DNA of 42,604 nucleotides from Roseofilum casamattae BLCC-M143 (lineage in GTDB: Bacteria; Cyanobacteriota; Cyanobacteriia; Cyanobacteriales; Desertifilaceae): the NCBI RefSeq assembly GCF_030068455.1, contig NZ_JAQOSQ010000030.1:1-42604 (forward strand). The letters are read 5' to 3'. The translations under genes and the position numbers were made by a program. Each line of letters opens with the position of its first letter. The first letter of the stretch is position 1. Positions 16,406-23,620 of the stretch are shown here, one piece after another. The notes beneath the pieces are model-generated. The model did not search any database and had not been told where the DNA came from. It was given only the letters and a program-made list of their open reading frames with translations.

Positions 16406-17521
16406 TCAAAATGGAGCAGTTGCGATCGTAATTATCCGATCGCGATCGAATAATACGGAATTGACGATAACATGCTGTTGCGATTGTTTATAAATATAAC
16501 GTTCTGCCCGGCGGTTAATCTCTTCAGCGATATCGGTATAAATTCGATTTACCCAAGGAATACCTGATTCCCGCTCTAAGTCTCGCAGGATTTGCAAGCC
16601 ATTTTGAACGGTTCCGCAATTGAGTAATTCCGGTAATAAATGGCTGGGAATGCCTAATTTGCCGCAATAGGCTGTGAGAATTTCCAATCGTCCGTCGGCC
16701 AGATCGTGATGGGTATGAAAAATTCCCCCAGCCAGTTTAATTAATTTTCCATGATATCCCCACAGCAGGATTTCTTTCACCTGTTGGATGCCTGCTTCTG
16801 CTAACATCGGCCCTAACCAATTAGCCGTTTTCACCAGTTGCTCGGGATTAATTCCTTTCTGTTGCGCTAAGGATAATCCGTTTTCGCCCAAACAAAATAC
16901 CAGGCGATCGAACTTTCGCGCTTTTTCCTGTAAAATGGTGCGGAATTCAGCCAACTGTCCGGGAGCGCTGAGGGGTTGAGAAATTCCGGTGGTTCCTAAT
17001 AGGGAAAGTCCATCGACAACGCCAAAGGCAGGGAGCGATGTCCGTTGCGCTAATCGTCGTCCTTCTGGCAGAATTAGGGTAGTGCGAATGGCGCGATCGC
17101 CTTTTAAACAGGTGCTAAGATTCGCTTGCAACAGTTGGCGAGCATAGCGATGGATGCCGGGATTCCCTCGTCCGTTTTCCCCTCGTCCGATGCCCTCTCC
17201 GGCTTCGATTTCGATCGGATTATCTCGCTTCCCATTCTCTTCGCTTTCGCGCCATTCTACGACTCCCCAGACGGGGGTATGGCGGGTTAAATCTAAGTTA
17301 TCTCCGGGGTCGCTGCGGGCGATCGCAAGGGCCATTCCAGCGCGAATATATGAGACTTGTTCGATGGGAATAGTAACGGTAATGGCAGGTTCAATTAGGT
17401 TAAGTTCTACCGACTCTAACTCTCGCTCTCCCTGCAGGTAGCGCAAAGCAGCGACGGCTGCCGCTGTGGCAAATACGGGTAGGGTATATCCAGAACGAGG
17501 AGAAGGTGAAGACAAGTGCAA
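16406..17521 (-). CDS. cbiD: Cobalt-precorrin-5B C1-methyltransferase
   Basis: 371 residues beginning SGYTLPVFATAAAVAALRYL after a short leader, the conserved CbiD opening, with later family segments (VWGVVEWR, SLLGTTGISQPLSAPGQL, LLWGYHGKLIKLAGGIFHTH). CbiD methylates C1 of cobalt-precorrin-5B with S-adenosylmethionine in the anaerobic cobalamin pathway, used by cyanobacteria to make pseudocobalamin. It is on the same strand as guaA, about 120 bases upstream; pairing of cbiD with guaA is common in cyanobacteria as far as I recall. Confidence 0.9.
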   Translation of the reverse strand: MHLSSPSPRSGYTLPVFATAAAVAALRYLQGERELESVELNLIEPAITVTIPIEQVSYIRAGMALAIARSDPGDNLDLTRHTPVWGVVEWRESEENGKRDNPIEIEAGEGIGRGENGRGNPGIHRYARQLLQANLSTCLKGDRAIRTTLILPEGRRLAQRTSLPAFGVVDGLSLLGTTGISQPLSAPGQLAEFRTILQEKARKFDRLVFCLGENGLSLAQQKGINPEQLVKTANWLGPMLAEAGIQQVKEILLWGYHGKLIKLAGGIFHTHHDLADGRLEILTAYCGKLGIPSHLLPELLNCGTVQNGLQILRDLERESGIPWVNRIYTDIAEEINRRAERYIYKQSQQHVIVNSVLFDRDRIITIATAPF

Positions 17522-17608
17522 TGAGAATGGTTTATTTTTCTTTTCTCATCATATATTACTTGTCTTGGCGATCGAGTACAGTATTTAATCTGAAACGCAA
17601 TATACTCA

Positions 17609-17992
17609 CTACTCCCTATTTCCTATATCTCGGATAATTTCTGGCGATGACCAAGCCAGGGTTGAGAGAATGGCTTTGGCTAAGTTATTAATATCTTGAG
17701 AATTGTTATCTAATGGGGAAGCCACGGGACTATCGGAGGATTGAGAGATCGAAGGCCGATCGTCTACTTCTGCTCGATGTTCTCCCTCAGCAGTTGCGGG
17801 TAAAGCGTCTTCTGCCTGAGGACGATAGTTATACAGAGCAACGTGTGAAACTGCCGAACTGAGCGCGTGATGGAGGACATAAGCATCAACACTCAATCCA
17901 GTTAAGGCAGCCGCTTGCTCTAAAAGGCGATAATGCCGATCGGAAATTGTCAGAGAAAGGATGGATTCTGCTGTTTCAGGTGAGTCAGACAT
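17609..17992 (-). CDS. Ribbon-helix-helix-like protein, 127 aa
   Basis: The N-terminal 50 residues (LSLTISDRHYRLLEQAAALT, then GLSVDAYVLHHALSSAVSHV) have the strand-helix-helix layout of DUF1778/CopG-type DNA-binding antitoxins. The rest is a disordered, acidic linker and a short C-terminal helix. No partner toxin is adjacent. Probably a small regulator; the assignment is by pattern only. Confidence 0.5.
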   Translation of the reverse strand: MSDSPETAESILSLTISDRHYRLLEQAAALTGLSVDAYVLHHALSSAVSHVALYNYRPQAEDALPATAEGEHRAEVDDRPSISQSSDSPVASPLDNNSQDINNLAKAILSTLAWSSPEIIRDIGNRE

Positions 17993-18331
17993 AGGGTGCT
18001 GCTACGACGTCAAGCGATCGCTTTACCTTACCTTACTCCATCGGGCGATCGCAATCGGGATATCGAGATGAATTCCCCGAAAATCGTAGATTTCGCTACA
18101 TTTACCCGAGTCGAATTACGGTTCTGTAAATTTACACTAAGCTTTCGCGAAAAGATCGCCTAAGGTGGATTACGATTAAAGAGGTGCAAGAAAATCGATG
18201 ATTCATTCATCCGTAAAGGAATATTTCTATCCGAAGTTAGCAATTACTTCAGATCGATAAAAAGACGCATATCGCGTACTTTTCGGTCGATCCCCAACTA
18301 ATACCGGTCGTTTTGAATATTGTTTCAAAAA
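17993..18331. other. Intergenic region, 339 bp, divergent promoters
   Basis: It separates the minus-strand RHH-like gene from the plus-strand anti-sigma-like gene. I see two HIP1-type sites near the left edge and AT-rich DNA after 18110, but no convincing gene, RNA or palindrome. A 20-codon frame at 18198 with a possible ribosome site is too short to call. Confidence 0.6.
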
Positions 18332-18766
18332 ATGCAACACCTAATTGCCTGCGGAAAACTCGATTCCCTCTCCACGATTGCTCAATACATTCTTCGAGTG
18401 GCGCGAGAAGCCGGACTCGATTCGCGATCGTCCTATAAACTCCGTTTAGCCGTGGATGAAGTCGCGACTAATATTATCATTCATGGCTATACTGAAGCTG
18501 GACTTAAAGGTAATTTAAATATTCAGACGGATATTGGCGATCGGGAGTTAAGAGTCTTCATTGAAGATACCGGAGCAGAATACGATCCGACTCAACAATG
18601 CGAACCGGATCATCTGTGTACTCCCTTGCAATGCCGTCCCGATGGAGGACTGGGAGTTTATTTGGCTCGTCAGAGCGTTGACCGGTGGATTCACGAGCGC
18701 ATTGGTGAAGTTAACCGTAATATTTTTATTGTGAAGCGTCCGGAGGAAACCGTAGGAGTGTCGTGA
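18332..18766 (+). CDS. Anti-sigma-factor-like serine kinase/ATPase (RsbW/HATPase_c_2)
   Basis: 144 residues from the ATG at 18332 (MQHLIACGKLDSLSTIAQYI). The N box is LRLAVDEVATNIIIHGYTEA and the G1/G2 boxes are EDTGAEYDP and RPDGGLGVYLARQSVDRWI, the GHKL fold of RsbW/SpoIIAB-type regulators. Such proteins bind or phosphorylate anti-sigma antagonists in partner-switching stress signalling, in the cytosol. No antagonist or phosphatase is adjacent, so its partner is unknown. The small gene 47 bases downstream may be in the same transcript. Confidence 0.85.
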   Translation: MQHLIACGKLDSLSTIAQYILRVAREAGLDSRSSYKLRLAVDEVATNIIIHGYTEAGLKGNLNIQTDIGDRELRVFIEDTGAEYDPTQQCEPDHLCTPLQCRPDGGLGVYLARQSVDRWIHERIGEVNRNIFIVKRPEETVGVS

Positions 18767-18812
18767 ATTAGTTAGAATAGAATAATCAATGTTGATAGCG
18801 GGGAGTATGCTA

Positions 18813-19067
18813 ATGACGGATACAGATAAGCCATCGGATCTTTTATATCCGTACAGTCGCTATTACGGTGATTTTACTCCAGAAAATTTGGTCTTTGATG
18901 CCAATTTACAAGAGTTTGCCCAGCGAGTCACTTATATTTGTTCATTGGAAACTAATGGTAAGATTACTCCAGCAAAGGCTTACGAACAAATTCGCAGTTT
19001 ATGGACGCAATTAGCTGAGAGTAAAACTGAATTGGGAATCGAGGATTCTGGAGAGCGATCGAGATAA
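18813..19067 (+). CDS. Small conserved cyanobacterial protein (DUF7219-like), 84 aa
   Basis: Contains LLYPYSRYYGDFTPENLVFD and ANLQEFAQRVTYICSLETNG, which I recall as a conserved cyanobacterial family (DUF7219). Function unknown. The ATG at 18813 has GGGGAG at correct spacing; upstream ATGs at 18789 and 18807 are less well placed. It is probably co-transcribed with the anti-sigma-like gene. Confidence 0.65.
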   Translation: MTDTDKPSDLLYPYSRYYGDFTPENLVFDANLQEFAQRVTYICSLETNGKITPAKAYEQIRSLWTQLAESKTELGIEDSGERSR

Positions 19068-19068
19068 G

Positions 19069-19143
19069 ATAGGAGAGGCGCGATCGGGTCATCAGAAAAT
19101 TGCTGTAGAAATTAAAAGCTTTATTCAAAGCTCCACTATTACC
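19069..19143 (+). pseudogene. Remnant of xisH
   Basis: This stretch reads GEARSGHQKIAVEIKSFIQS, then STIT, in one frame. GQKIAVEIKSF is the core nuclease-like motif of XisH, the usual upstream partner of XisI. Both ends of the gene are gone: there is no start or N-terminal domain upstream, and after STIT the frame runs directly into the xisI start. An internal deletion has therefore removed most of xisH. The call depends on recognising this core only. Confidence 0.65.
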
Positions 19144-19144
19144 G

Positions 19145-19483
19145 ATGGATACACTAAGTCGCTATCGCCAAGCCGTTCAACAACTCCTCGAACATTATGC
19201 GCGTTTCGGTGGTGACGATAAAGACGGAGTAGAAACCGAATTAATTGTCGATCCGATAAGAGATCGTTATCTGCTTTTTCATGTGGGTTGGCTGGGAGAT
19301 TACCGAATTTATGGCTCTATCTTGCACTTTGATATTAAGAATAGTAAAGTTTGGATACAGCACAACGGAACCGAATACGATGTTGCTCGAGAGTTACAAG
19401 ATTTAGGAATTCCGAAAACCGATATTGTTATTGGTTTCCATTCTCCATTTAAGCGACAGTTCACTGAATACTCGGTAAGCTGA
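19145..19483 (+). CDS. xisI: XisI-family protein, 112 aa
   Basis: Reads MDTLSRYRQAVQQLLEHYAR, then RYLLFHVGWLGDYRIYGSIL, IKNSKVWIQHNGTEYDVARE and a C-terminal VIGFHSPFKRQFTEYSV, the whole length of the XisI family. XisI and XisH were first named as controlling factors for excision of the fdxN element in heterocyst-forming cyanobacteria. Many copies are found as pairs elsewhere, and a role as a toxin-antitoxin-like or mobile pair has been considered. Here the partner xisH is reduced to a fragment, so this copy is an orphan. Confidence 0.85.
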   Translation: MDTLSRYRQAVQQLLEHYARFGGDDKDGVETELIVDPIRDRYLLFHVGWLGDYRIYGSILHFDIKNSKVWIQHNGTEYDVARELQDLGIPKTDIVIGFHSPFKRQFTEYSVS

Positions 19484-19522
19484 GTCAGCCAACAGAACAA
19501 TTGAGTTCTATCAATCTGGCGC

Positions 19523-20533
19523 TTATCCTGTTTGGAAGATATTCTTCACCATTCCTTTTTTCAATCCTGCTGCAACGCGATCGAGTTCGTCGATTTCTGC
19601 ACTGCTGAGAGACCAACCAAGCGCTCCAATGTTATCCTCAGCTTGAGTAATATTTTTCGCTCCGGGAATGGGAATGGTTCCTTTCATCATACACCAATTG
19701 AGCGCAATTTGCGAAGGTGTTTTTTCGCGACCTTCAGCTATCTGTCGTAGGGTTTCCAGAAGCGGACGAACTTGTGGTAAAAGTTGGCGAAAGAGGCGAC
19801 GGCGCAACCCAGGAGGCAAGTTACCCGACTCGCTATATTTCCCCGTTAATAGTCCTAAAGCCAGGGGACTATAAGCAATAAGTTGAATACCGAGTTCGTC
19901 GCATAATTGTTTGAGATCTAATTTAGCGACGGGGTCGGTGGAGAGGAGAGAATATTGGACTTGTAAGGTGAGAATAGGAACGCCTCGTTGGGTAAAGCGA
20001 TCGCAAATTTTTTGCAACCGTTTGGGTCCGTAGTTTGAGAGTCCCACGGCTTTCACTTTGCCTTGTTCGTAGAGGTCGGCTAATCCATCTAACAGGGGGA
20101 ATTCTTGCCAGGGAAAATAGTTTGCTGTAGACCAATGCATTTGGACTAAGTCAATTGGTCGTTGCAGGCGAGTTGCGGAAGCTTCTGCGGCTTTTACCAT
20201 AGATTTTCGGCTCAGTCGCCAAGGATAAGGCGCGAGTTTTGTCGCTAAACAAATGTTATTTTGATTGGGAGAAACACAAGCTTGTGCAAACTGTCCCAAC
20301 AGGATTTCGCTTTGTCCGTTTAACTTCCCCGTGCCATAAGAATCTCCTGTATCGAATAAGGTGACTCCCTTATCGACGCAGAGATTAAAGACTTGCTGGA
20401 GTTGCTCGTCCATACTGCGATCGTATTGCCAAAGCAATCGATTTCCCCATGCCCAAGTTCCGCATCCCATTCGAGGTAAAAGAATAGTCGATTGTCCGGT
20501 CATTTTTTTCAAGAATTGGTTTGTTAATTTCAA
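19523..20533 (-). CDS. Aldo/keto reductase
   Basis: 336 residues forming a TIM-barrel reductase. The catalytic tetrad appears as Asp and Tyr in LFDTGDSYGTG, Lys in LATKLAP, and His in LVQMHWS. The NADP-binding end is IPIPGAKNITQAEDNIGALG. Cyanobacterial and plant-type AKRs reduce aldehydes and ketones with NADPH; the substrate is unknown. It is a single gene next to the agmatine deiminase-like gene on the same strand. Confidence 0.9.
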   Translation of the reverse strand: MKLTNQFLKKMTGQSTILLPRMGCGTWAWGNRLLWQYDRSMDEQLQQVFNLCVDKGVTLFDTGDSYGTGKLNGQSEILLGQFAQACVSPNQNNICLATKLAPYPWRLSRKSMVKAAEASATRLQRPIDLVQMHWSTANYFPWQEFPLLDGLADLYEQGKVKAVGLSNYGPKRLQKICDRFTQRGVPILTLQVQYSLLSTDPVAKLDLKQLCDELGIQLIAYSPLALGLLTGKYSESGNLPPGLRRRLFRQLLPQVRPLLETLRQIAEGREKTPSQIALNWCMMKGTIPIPGAKNITQAEDNIGALGWSLSSAEIDELDRVAAGLKKGMVKNIFQTG

Positions 20534-20575
20534 TTAGAATAGCACGAGACTATTATCTATTTCATGAGGTCGAAT

Positions 20576-21721
20576 TCATGAGGTCGAAGGAACTTGTTGG
20601 GTAATACAATGAATGCCACCTCCTCCTTCAGCTAATGTCAGGCTCTCAACTCCAACAACCTCTCGGTCTGGAAAGACTTCGCGCAAGATAGCTAGGGGAG
20701 CATCGTCTTGTTCTGGATCGCCGGATGTGGGGACGATAATCCCATTATTGACGATGTAAAAATTCATGTGTGCCAGATCGTCACCGAGGGGAATTTCTAC
20801 GATCTCCAGAGTGCGATCGCGGGCATCCTTAGCTTCTTGCAATCGCCGTTTCGCATCTTGTAAAATTCGATAGTTGGGGTCGTTGCGATCGTCGGTTGTA
20901 TGCAGCAAAACTACTCCCGGAGCGGCAAATGCACAAAAGCCATCCACATGACCGTCCGTAACGGGATCGGGCACAATTCCATCTCCCAACCAAATTACTT
21001 TTTGGACTCCTAAATAATCTCGCAAGCGCGCTTCTATTTCAGCTTGACTTAAATGAGGATTGCGATTTCGATTGAGCAAACATTCTTCAGTAGTAATTAA
21101 CGTTCCTTCCCCGTCAACCGCGATCGCTCCACCTTCGAGAACCAAGTCAGTCGGATACATCGGTATTTCTAGAGCACCACTCAACCGAGCTTTCAGCAGC
21201 GCATCATCTGCATAGGGAGGGAACTTCGCTCCCCAACCATTAAATGTAAATCCGGCAATGCGACGTTCTCCCTTATTATTAACTAAAATAGTCGGGCCGG
21301 AATCTCGCGACCATCCGTCGTTTACGGGAAATTCGATTAACCTTATCTCGGAGCTAAGTAACTCGCGCGCAATGCTTCTCTCGTCTGGATGAACGACCAT
21401 GAGAACCGGTTCAAATTCCTGCACGGTATTCGCAACATTCGCCCATTCTTCATAGGCATCTTCGAGACCATTATCTTCCCAATTTTGTGCTGGCGGAAAC
21501 ACCATAATTGTATAGTCGTGGGGTTGCCATTCAGCGGGAAAGAAAAAACCATCATCCCGAGGAGTAGAATCTGGGATGAGAGTAGCTGAGGTACGGGAAT
21601 AATTGGGCATACTATGTAAACTTGTGGTGAGAGAACTGCTGCTGGAACAGGCTGTGGAAATGCCGAGAAGAGAACCAGTGGAAATTAAGCTGAGTTGGAG
21701 AAAGTGGCGACGGTTAAACAT
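20576..21721 (-). CDS. Agmatine deiminase / peptidyl-arginine deiminase family, Tat- or lipoprotein-exported
   Basis: 381 residues from the ATG at 21721. The N-terminus MFNRRHFLQLSLISTGSLLG has a twin-arginine signal and ends in a possible lipobox (STAC), so the enzyme is probably outside the cytoplasm. Active-site parts of the guanidine-modifying fold are present: NDGWSRDSGPTILVNN, the DGHVD histidine and the nucleophile cysteine in EGGGGIHCITQQVP. The family hydrolyses agmatine to N-carbamoylputrescine and ammonia. Sixteen codons upstream lack support. Whether agmatine or a peptide arginine is the substrate cannot be told. Confidence 0.88.
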   Translation of the reverse strand: MFNRRHFLQLSLISTGSLLGISTACSSSSSLTTSLHSMPNYSRTSATLIPDSTPRDDGFFFPAEWQPHDYTIMVFPPAQNWEDNGLEDAYEEWANVANTVQEFEPVLMVVHPDERSIARELLSSEIRLIEFPVNDGWSRDSGPTILVNNKGERRIAGFTFNGWGAKFPPYADDALLKARLSGALEIPMYPTDLVLEGGAIAVDGEGTLITTEECLLNRNRNPHLSQAEIEARLRDYLGVQKVIWLGDGIVPDPVTDGHVDGFCAFAAPGVVLLHTTDDRNDPNYRILQDAKRRLQEAKDARDRTLEIVEIPLGDDLAHMNFYIVNNGIIVPTSGDPEQDDAPLAILREVFPDREVVGVESLTLAEGGGGIHCITQQVPSTS

Positions 21722-21876
21722 GAGTGGGTTGCGCTCCACAATATTTGAATGATATCGCGATCGCATCATAGCAAATTAAGACCAGTTGCTCTTCTGGTGC
21801 GCGCCAGATATAATGTCATGTAAGATTGCCGATTATCTTGCCAAAAATTGCTAGGGCGCAAAACACGAGATTAATT

Positions 21877-22266
21877 ATGTTTGGAACGTTTCAGTCAAGT
21901 CAGTTACGGATAGAAGTTGAGGCTTCTGAAGCGACGATTCGCCAAAGCTTATTATATCCAGAACAATTACGCCAGTGGTTGTGGCCGCAGCAGTTATCGG
22001 ACGGATTGCCCGAACAGCTTACCACTGGGTTAGAGTTTACCAGTTGGACGGGCCCCGTGGCGATCGCCCATCACGTAGAAATTGCCGAGTCCGCTCGCTT
22101 GCGACTCCTGCTCAGTCAAGGAGTTGATGGGTTTCACGAGTGGATGTGGGGAGAAGGCTGGGTGCAGTCTCGCATTGAAGGAGTTACCCTACTCCCCTTA
22201 AACTTGGGACAAACGGCCAGTTTGCTCCGCCTGAAGCAGTTTCTCAGTCGTCAGAAGCAAGCTTAA
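21877..22266 (+). CDS. SRPBCC-like protein, 129 aa
   Basis: From the ATG at 21877 it reads MFGTFQSSQLRIEVEASEAT, then IRQSLLYPEQLRQWLWPQQL and GFHEWMWGEGWVQSRIEGVT. The strand-helix pattern with the ending LSRLKQFL-type helix fits an START/SRPBCC ligand-binding fold, as in other short cyanobacterial proteins. The ligand is unknown. It precedes the broken DUF1152 gene by 33 bases. Confidence 0.65.
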   Translation: MFGTFQSSQLRIEVEASEATIRQSLLYPEQLRQWLWPQQLSDGLPEQLTTGLEFTSWTGPVAIAHHVEIAESARLRLLLSQGVDGFHEWMWGEGWVQSRIEGVTLLPLNLGQTASLLRLKQFLSRQKQA

Positions 22267-22299
22267 ATCTCCAATGCTCTCATTCTCCCGAATATTCTG

Positions 22300-22464
22300 A
22301 TGCAATTACAGACTATTCCGCTATTTTCTGAATTAGAATCAGCTCAAACCATTCTCTTAGCAGGTGCAGGAGGAGGGTACGATATTTTTTGCGGGTTACC
22401 TCTCTACTTTAGCCTGTGATTGCTGGGCAAAACCGTTCATCTAGCTAACCTATCATTTTCGTGA
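22300..22464 (+). pseudogene. DUF1152-family gene remnant
   Basis: Reads MQLQTIPLFSELESAQTILL, then AGAGGGYDIFCGLPLYFSL, hits TGA at codon 40, and continues in the same frame as LLGKTVHLANLSFS before another stop. The AGAGGG-(F/Y)D-(V/I)-F-x-GLPLY and GK.V.LANLSF segments are those of the start of DUF1152 proteins, which are normally about 300 residues. The rest is absent because the GTPase gene begins 13 bases later. It marks an insertion or deletion breakpoint. Confidence 0.75.
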
Positions 22465-22476
22465 TTTTGAACAAAC

Positions 22477-23481
22477 ATGAGGCAGCTTCTAGAATATATT
22501 CTCCAAAATAAAGAATGGTTATTCAGTGGTTTAGGTCTTGCCACGTTGTCAGCAATTTTCTGGCTCTTCCAGCAATCAATAATAAGTTTTAGGAGTGCAA
22601 AGAAAGGAAATATCAAACAAGGGTACAGTGGAGATATTAGAATTGTTGGGCCTCGTGCATCCGGTAAGACAGTTTATCTTGCAGCATTAGCAGATTGGCA
22701 TAATTTAGGTAATGAGAGTCCAGTAAATTCAGTTGAAGCTATTAATCAAGCAGCTAGAAGATTGATTGATTACTCCCGCGACATTCTTGCAAATGGACGG
22801 CAGCTCGGACCAACTCATGCATTTGATCCACATAACATACCTCATTATGAATTATACATTGAACTTATATTTAATTCCTACTTTTGGCCAGTACATTCTA
22901 TTTTCAGAAGACGTATCAAATTTAGTGTAAGTTTCCAGGATTATAGCGGTGAAATATTTCATGAAATGGCACGAAAAAATGAAACTAACAATTATGTTAT
23001 TAATAATTTTCTAGATGTTTGTGCCTTGTCTTCTAAATTTATGATTATTATCGATCCCTTAATTATAGATGACGAAAATGATTTAGAATATGCATTAGCG
23101 ATCAAAAATTATTTTCAGGAATTAGAGAATCGTTTTATAAGAGGAGATCGAAGTCTAAGTGAGTCCAGAGCTGCTGTAGTGCTTAGTAAATGCGATCAAT
23201 TAGAGGTTTGGAAACATAGAAAAAATATTATGGCTTTTTTTAAGAATAAATTCCCTCGTTCGTACAAAGTGTTGCAACAAATCAATGCCAAGGAGCAATG
23301 TTCGATCGCTTATTTTTCATGTTCTGCATTTGGTATGATTGGTAAACCACCACAACCCAATGCAATTTCCCTACGTGGAGGTTACGCTTTTGTTCTAAAA
23401 GATTCAAGTTCATGGCAACCTTTTGGACTAGTAGCACCTATCTACTGGTTATGTACCGGTCGAAGGATAAGAGACTTTTAG
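22477..23481 (+). CDS. Membrane-anchored P-loop GTPase-like protein (double-GTPase-like), next to the dnd genes
   Basis: 334 residues. An N-terminal hydrophobic helix (WLFSGLGLATLSAIFWLF, about 14-31) probably anchors it. The GTPase motifs are G1 GPRASGKT (58-65), G3-like DYSG (155-158) and G4-like SKCD (237-240); SCSAFG (281-286) may be G5. The C-terminus PFGLVAPIYWLCTGRRIRDF recurs, as I recall, in DO-GTPase/TRAFAC-type immune GTPases. The gene is AT-rich and has no full GCGATCGC, unlike its neighbours, a sign of transfer. It converges on dndD and follows a broken gene. Role in defence is inferred from context and family resemblance, not shown. Confidence 0.7.
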   Translation: MRQLLEYILQNKEWLFSGLGLATLSAIFWLFQQSIISFRSAKKGNIKQGYSGDIRIVGPRASGKTVYLAALADWHNLGNESPVNSVEAINQAARRLIDYSRDILANGRQLGPTHAFDPHNIPHYELYIELIFNSYFWPVHSIFRRRIKFSVSFQDYSGEIFHEMARKNETNNYVINNFLDVCALSSKFMIIIDPLIIDDENDLEYALAIKNYFQELENRFIRGDRSLSESRAAVVLSKCDQLEVWKHRKNIMAFFKNKFPRSYKVLQQINAKEQCSIAYFSCSAFGMIGKPPQPNAISLRGGYAFVLKDSSSWQPFGLVAPIYWLCTGRRIRDF

Positions 23482-23575
23482 TAGTATAATGTGTTTCAGG
23501 TATTGGCAACCTGGCGAGAAAATCGTCGCAACACTCAGCCTCGGAAACATATCCCCGTCTAACCCTTTATCAAAT

Positions 23576-23607
23576 AACCTCTGCGCTCTCCGTGCCTCTG
23601 TGGTTTT
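23576..23607. repeat. Interspersed short repeat (CTCTGCG...CTCTGTGGTT type)
   Basis: The intergenic sequence AACCTCTGCGCTCTCCGTGC followed by CTCTGTGGTTTT is of a kind I recall as a common interspersed repeat in cyanobacteria and related genomes. It lies between the convergent GTPase and dndD genes. Genome-wide copy number would confirm. Confidence 0.45.
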
Positions 23608-23620
23608 CCTCCTACTCCAC

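Noticed and set aside
18198-18260. 20-codon frame MIHSSVKEYFYPKLAITSDR with a possible ribosome site
   Set aside because: Too short and without context to claim.
23482-23620. Search for a hidden or frameshifted dndE after dndD
   Set aside because: The sequence holds only the interspersed CTCTGCG-type repeat and no DndE-like segment in any frame.
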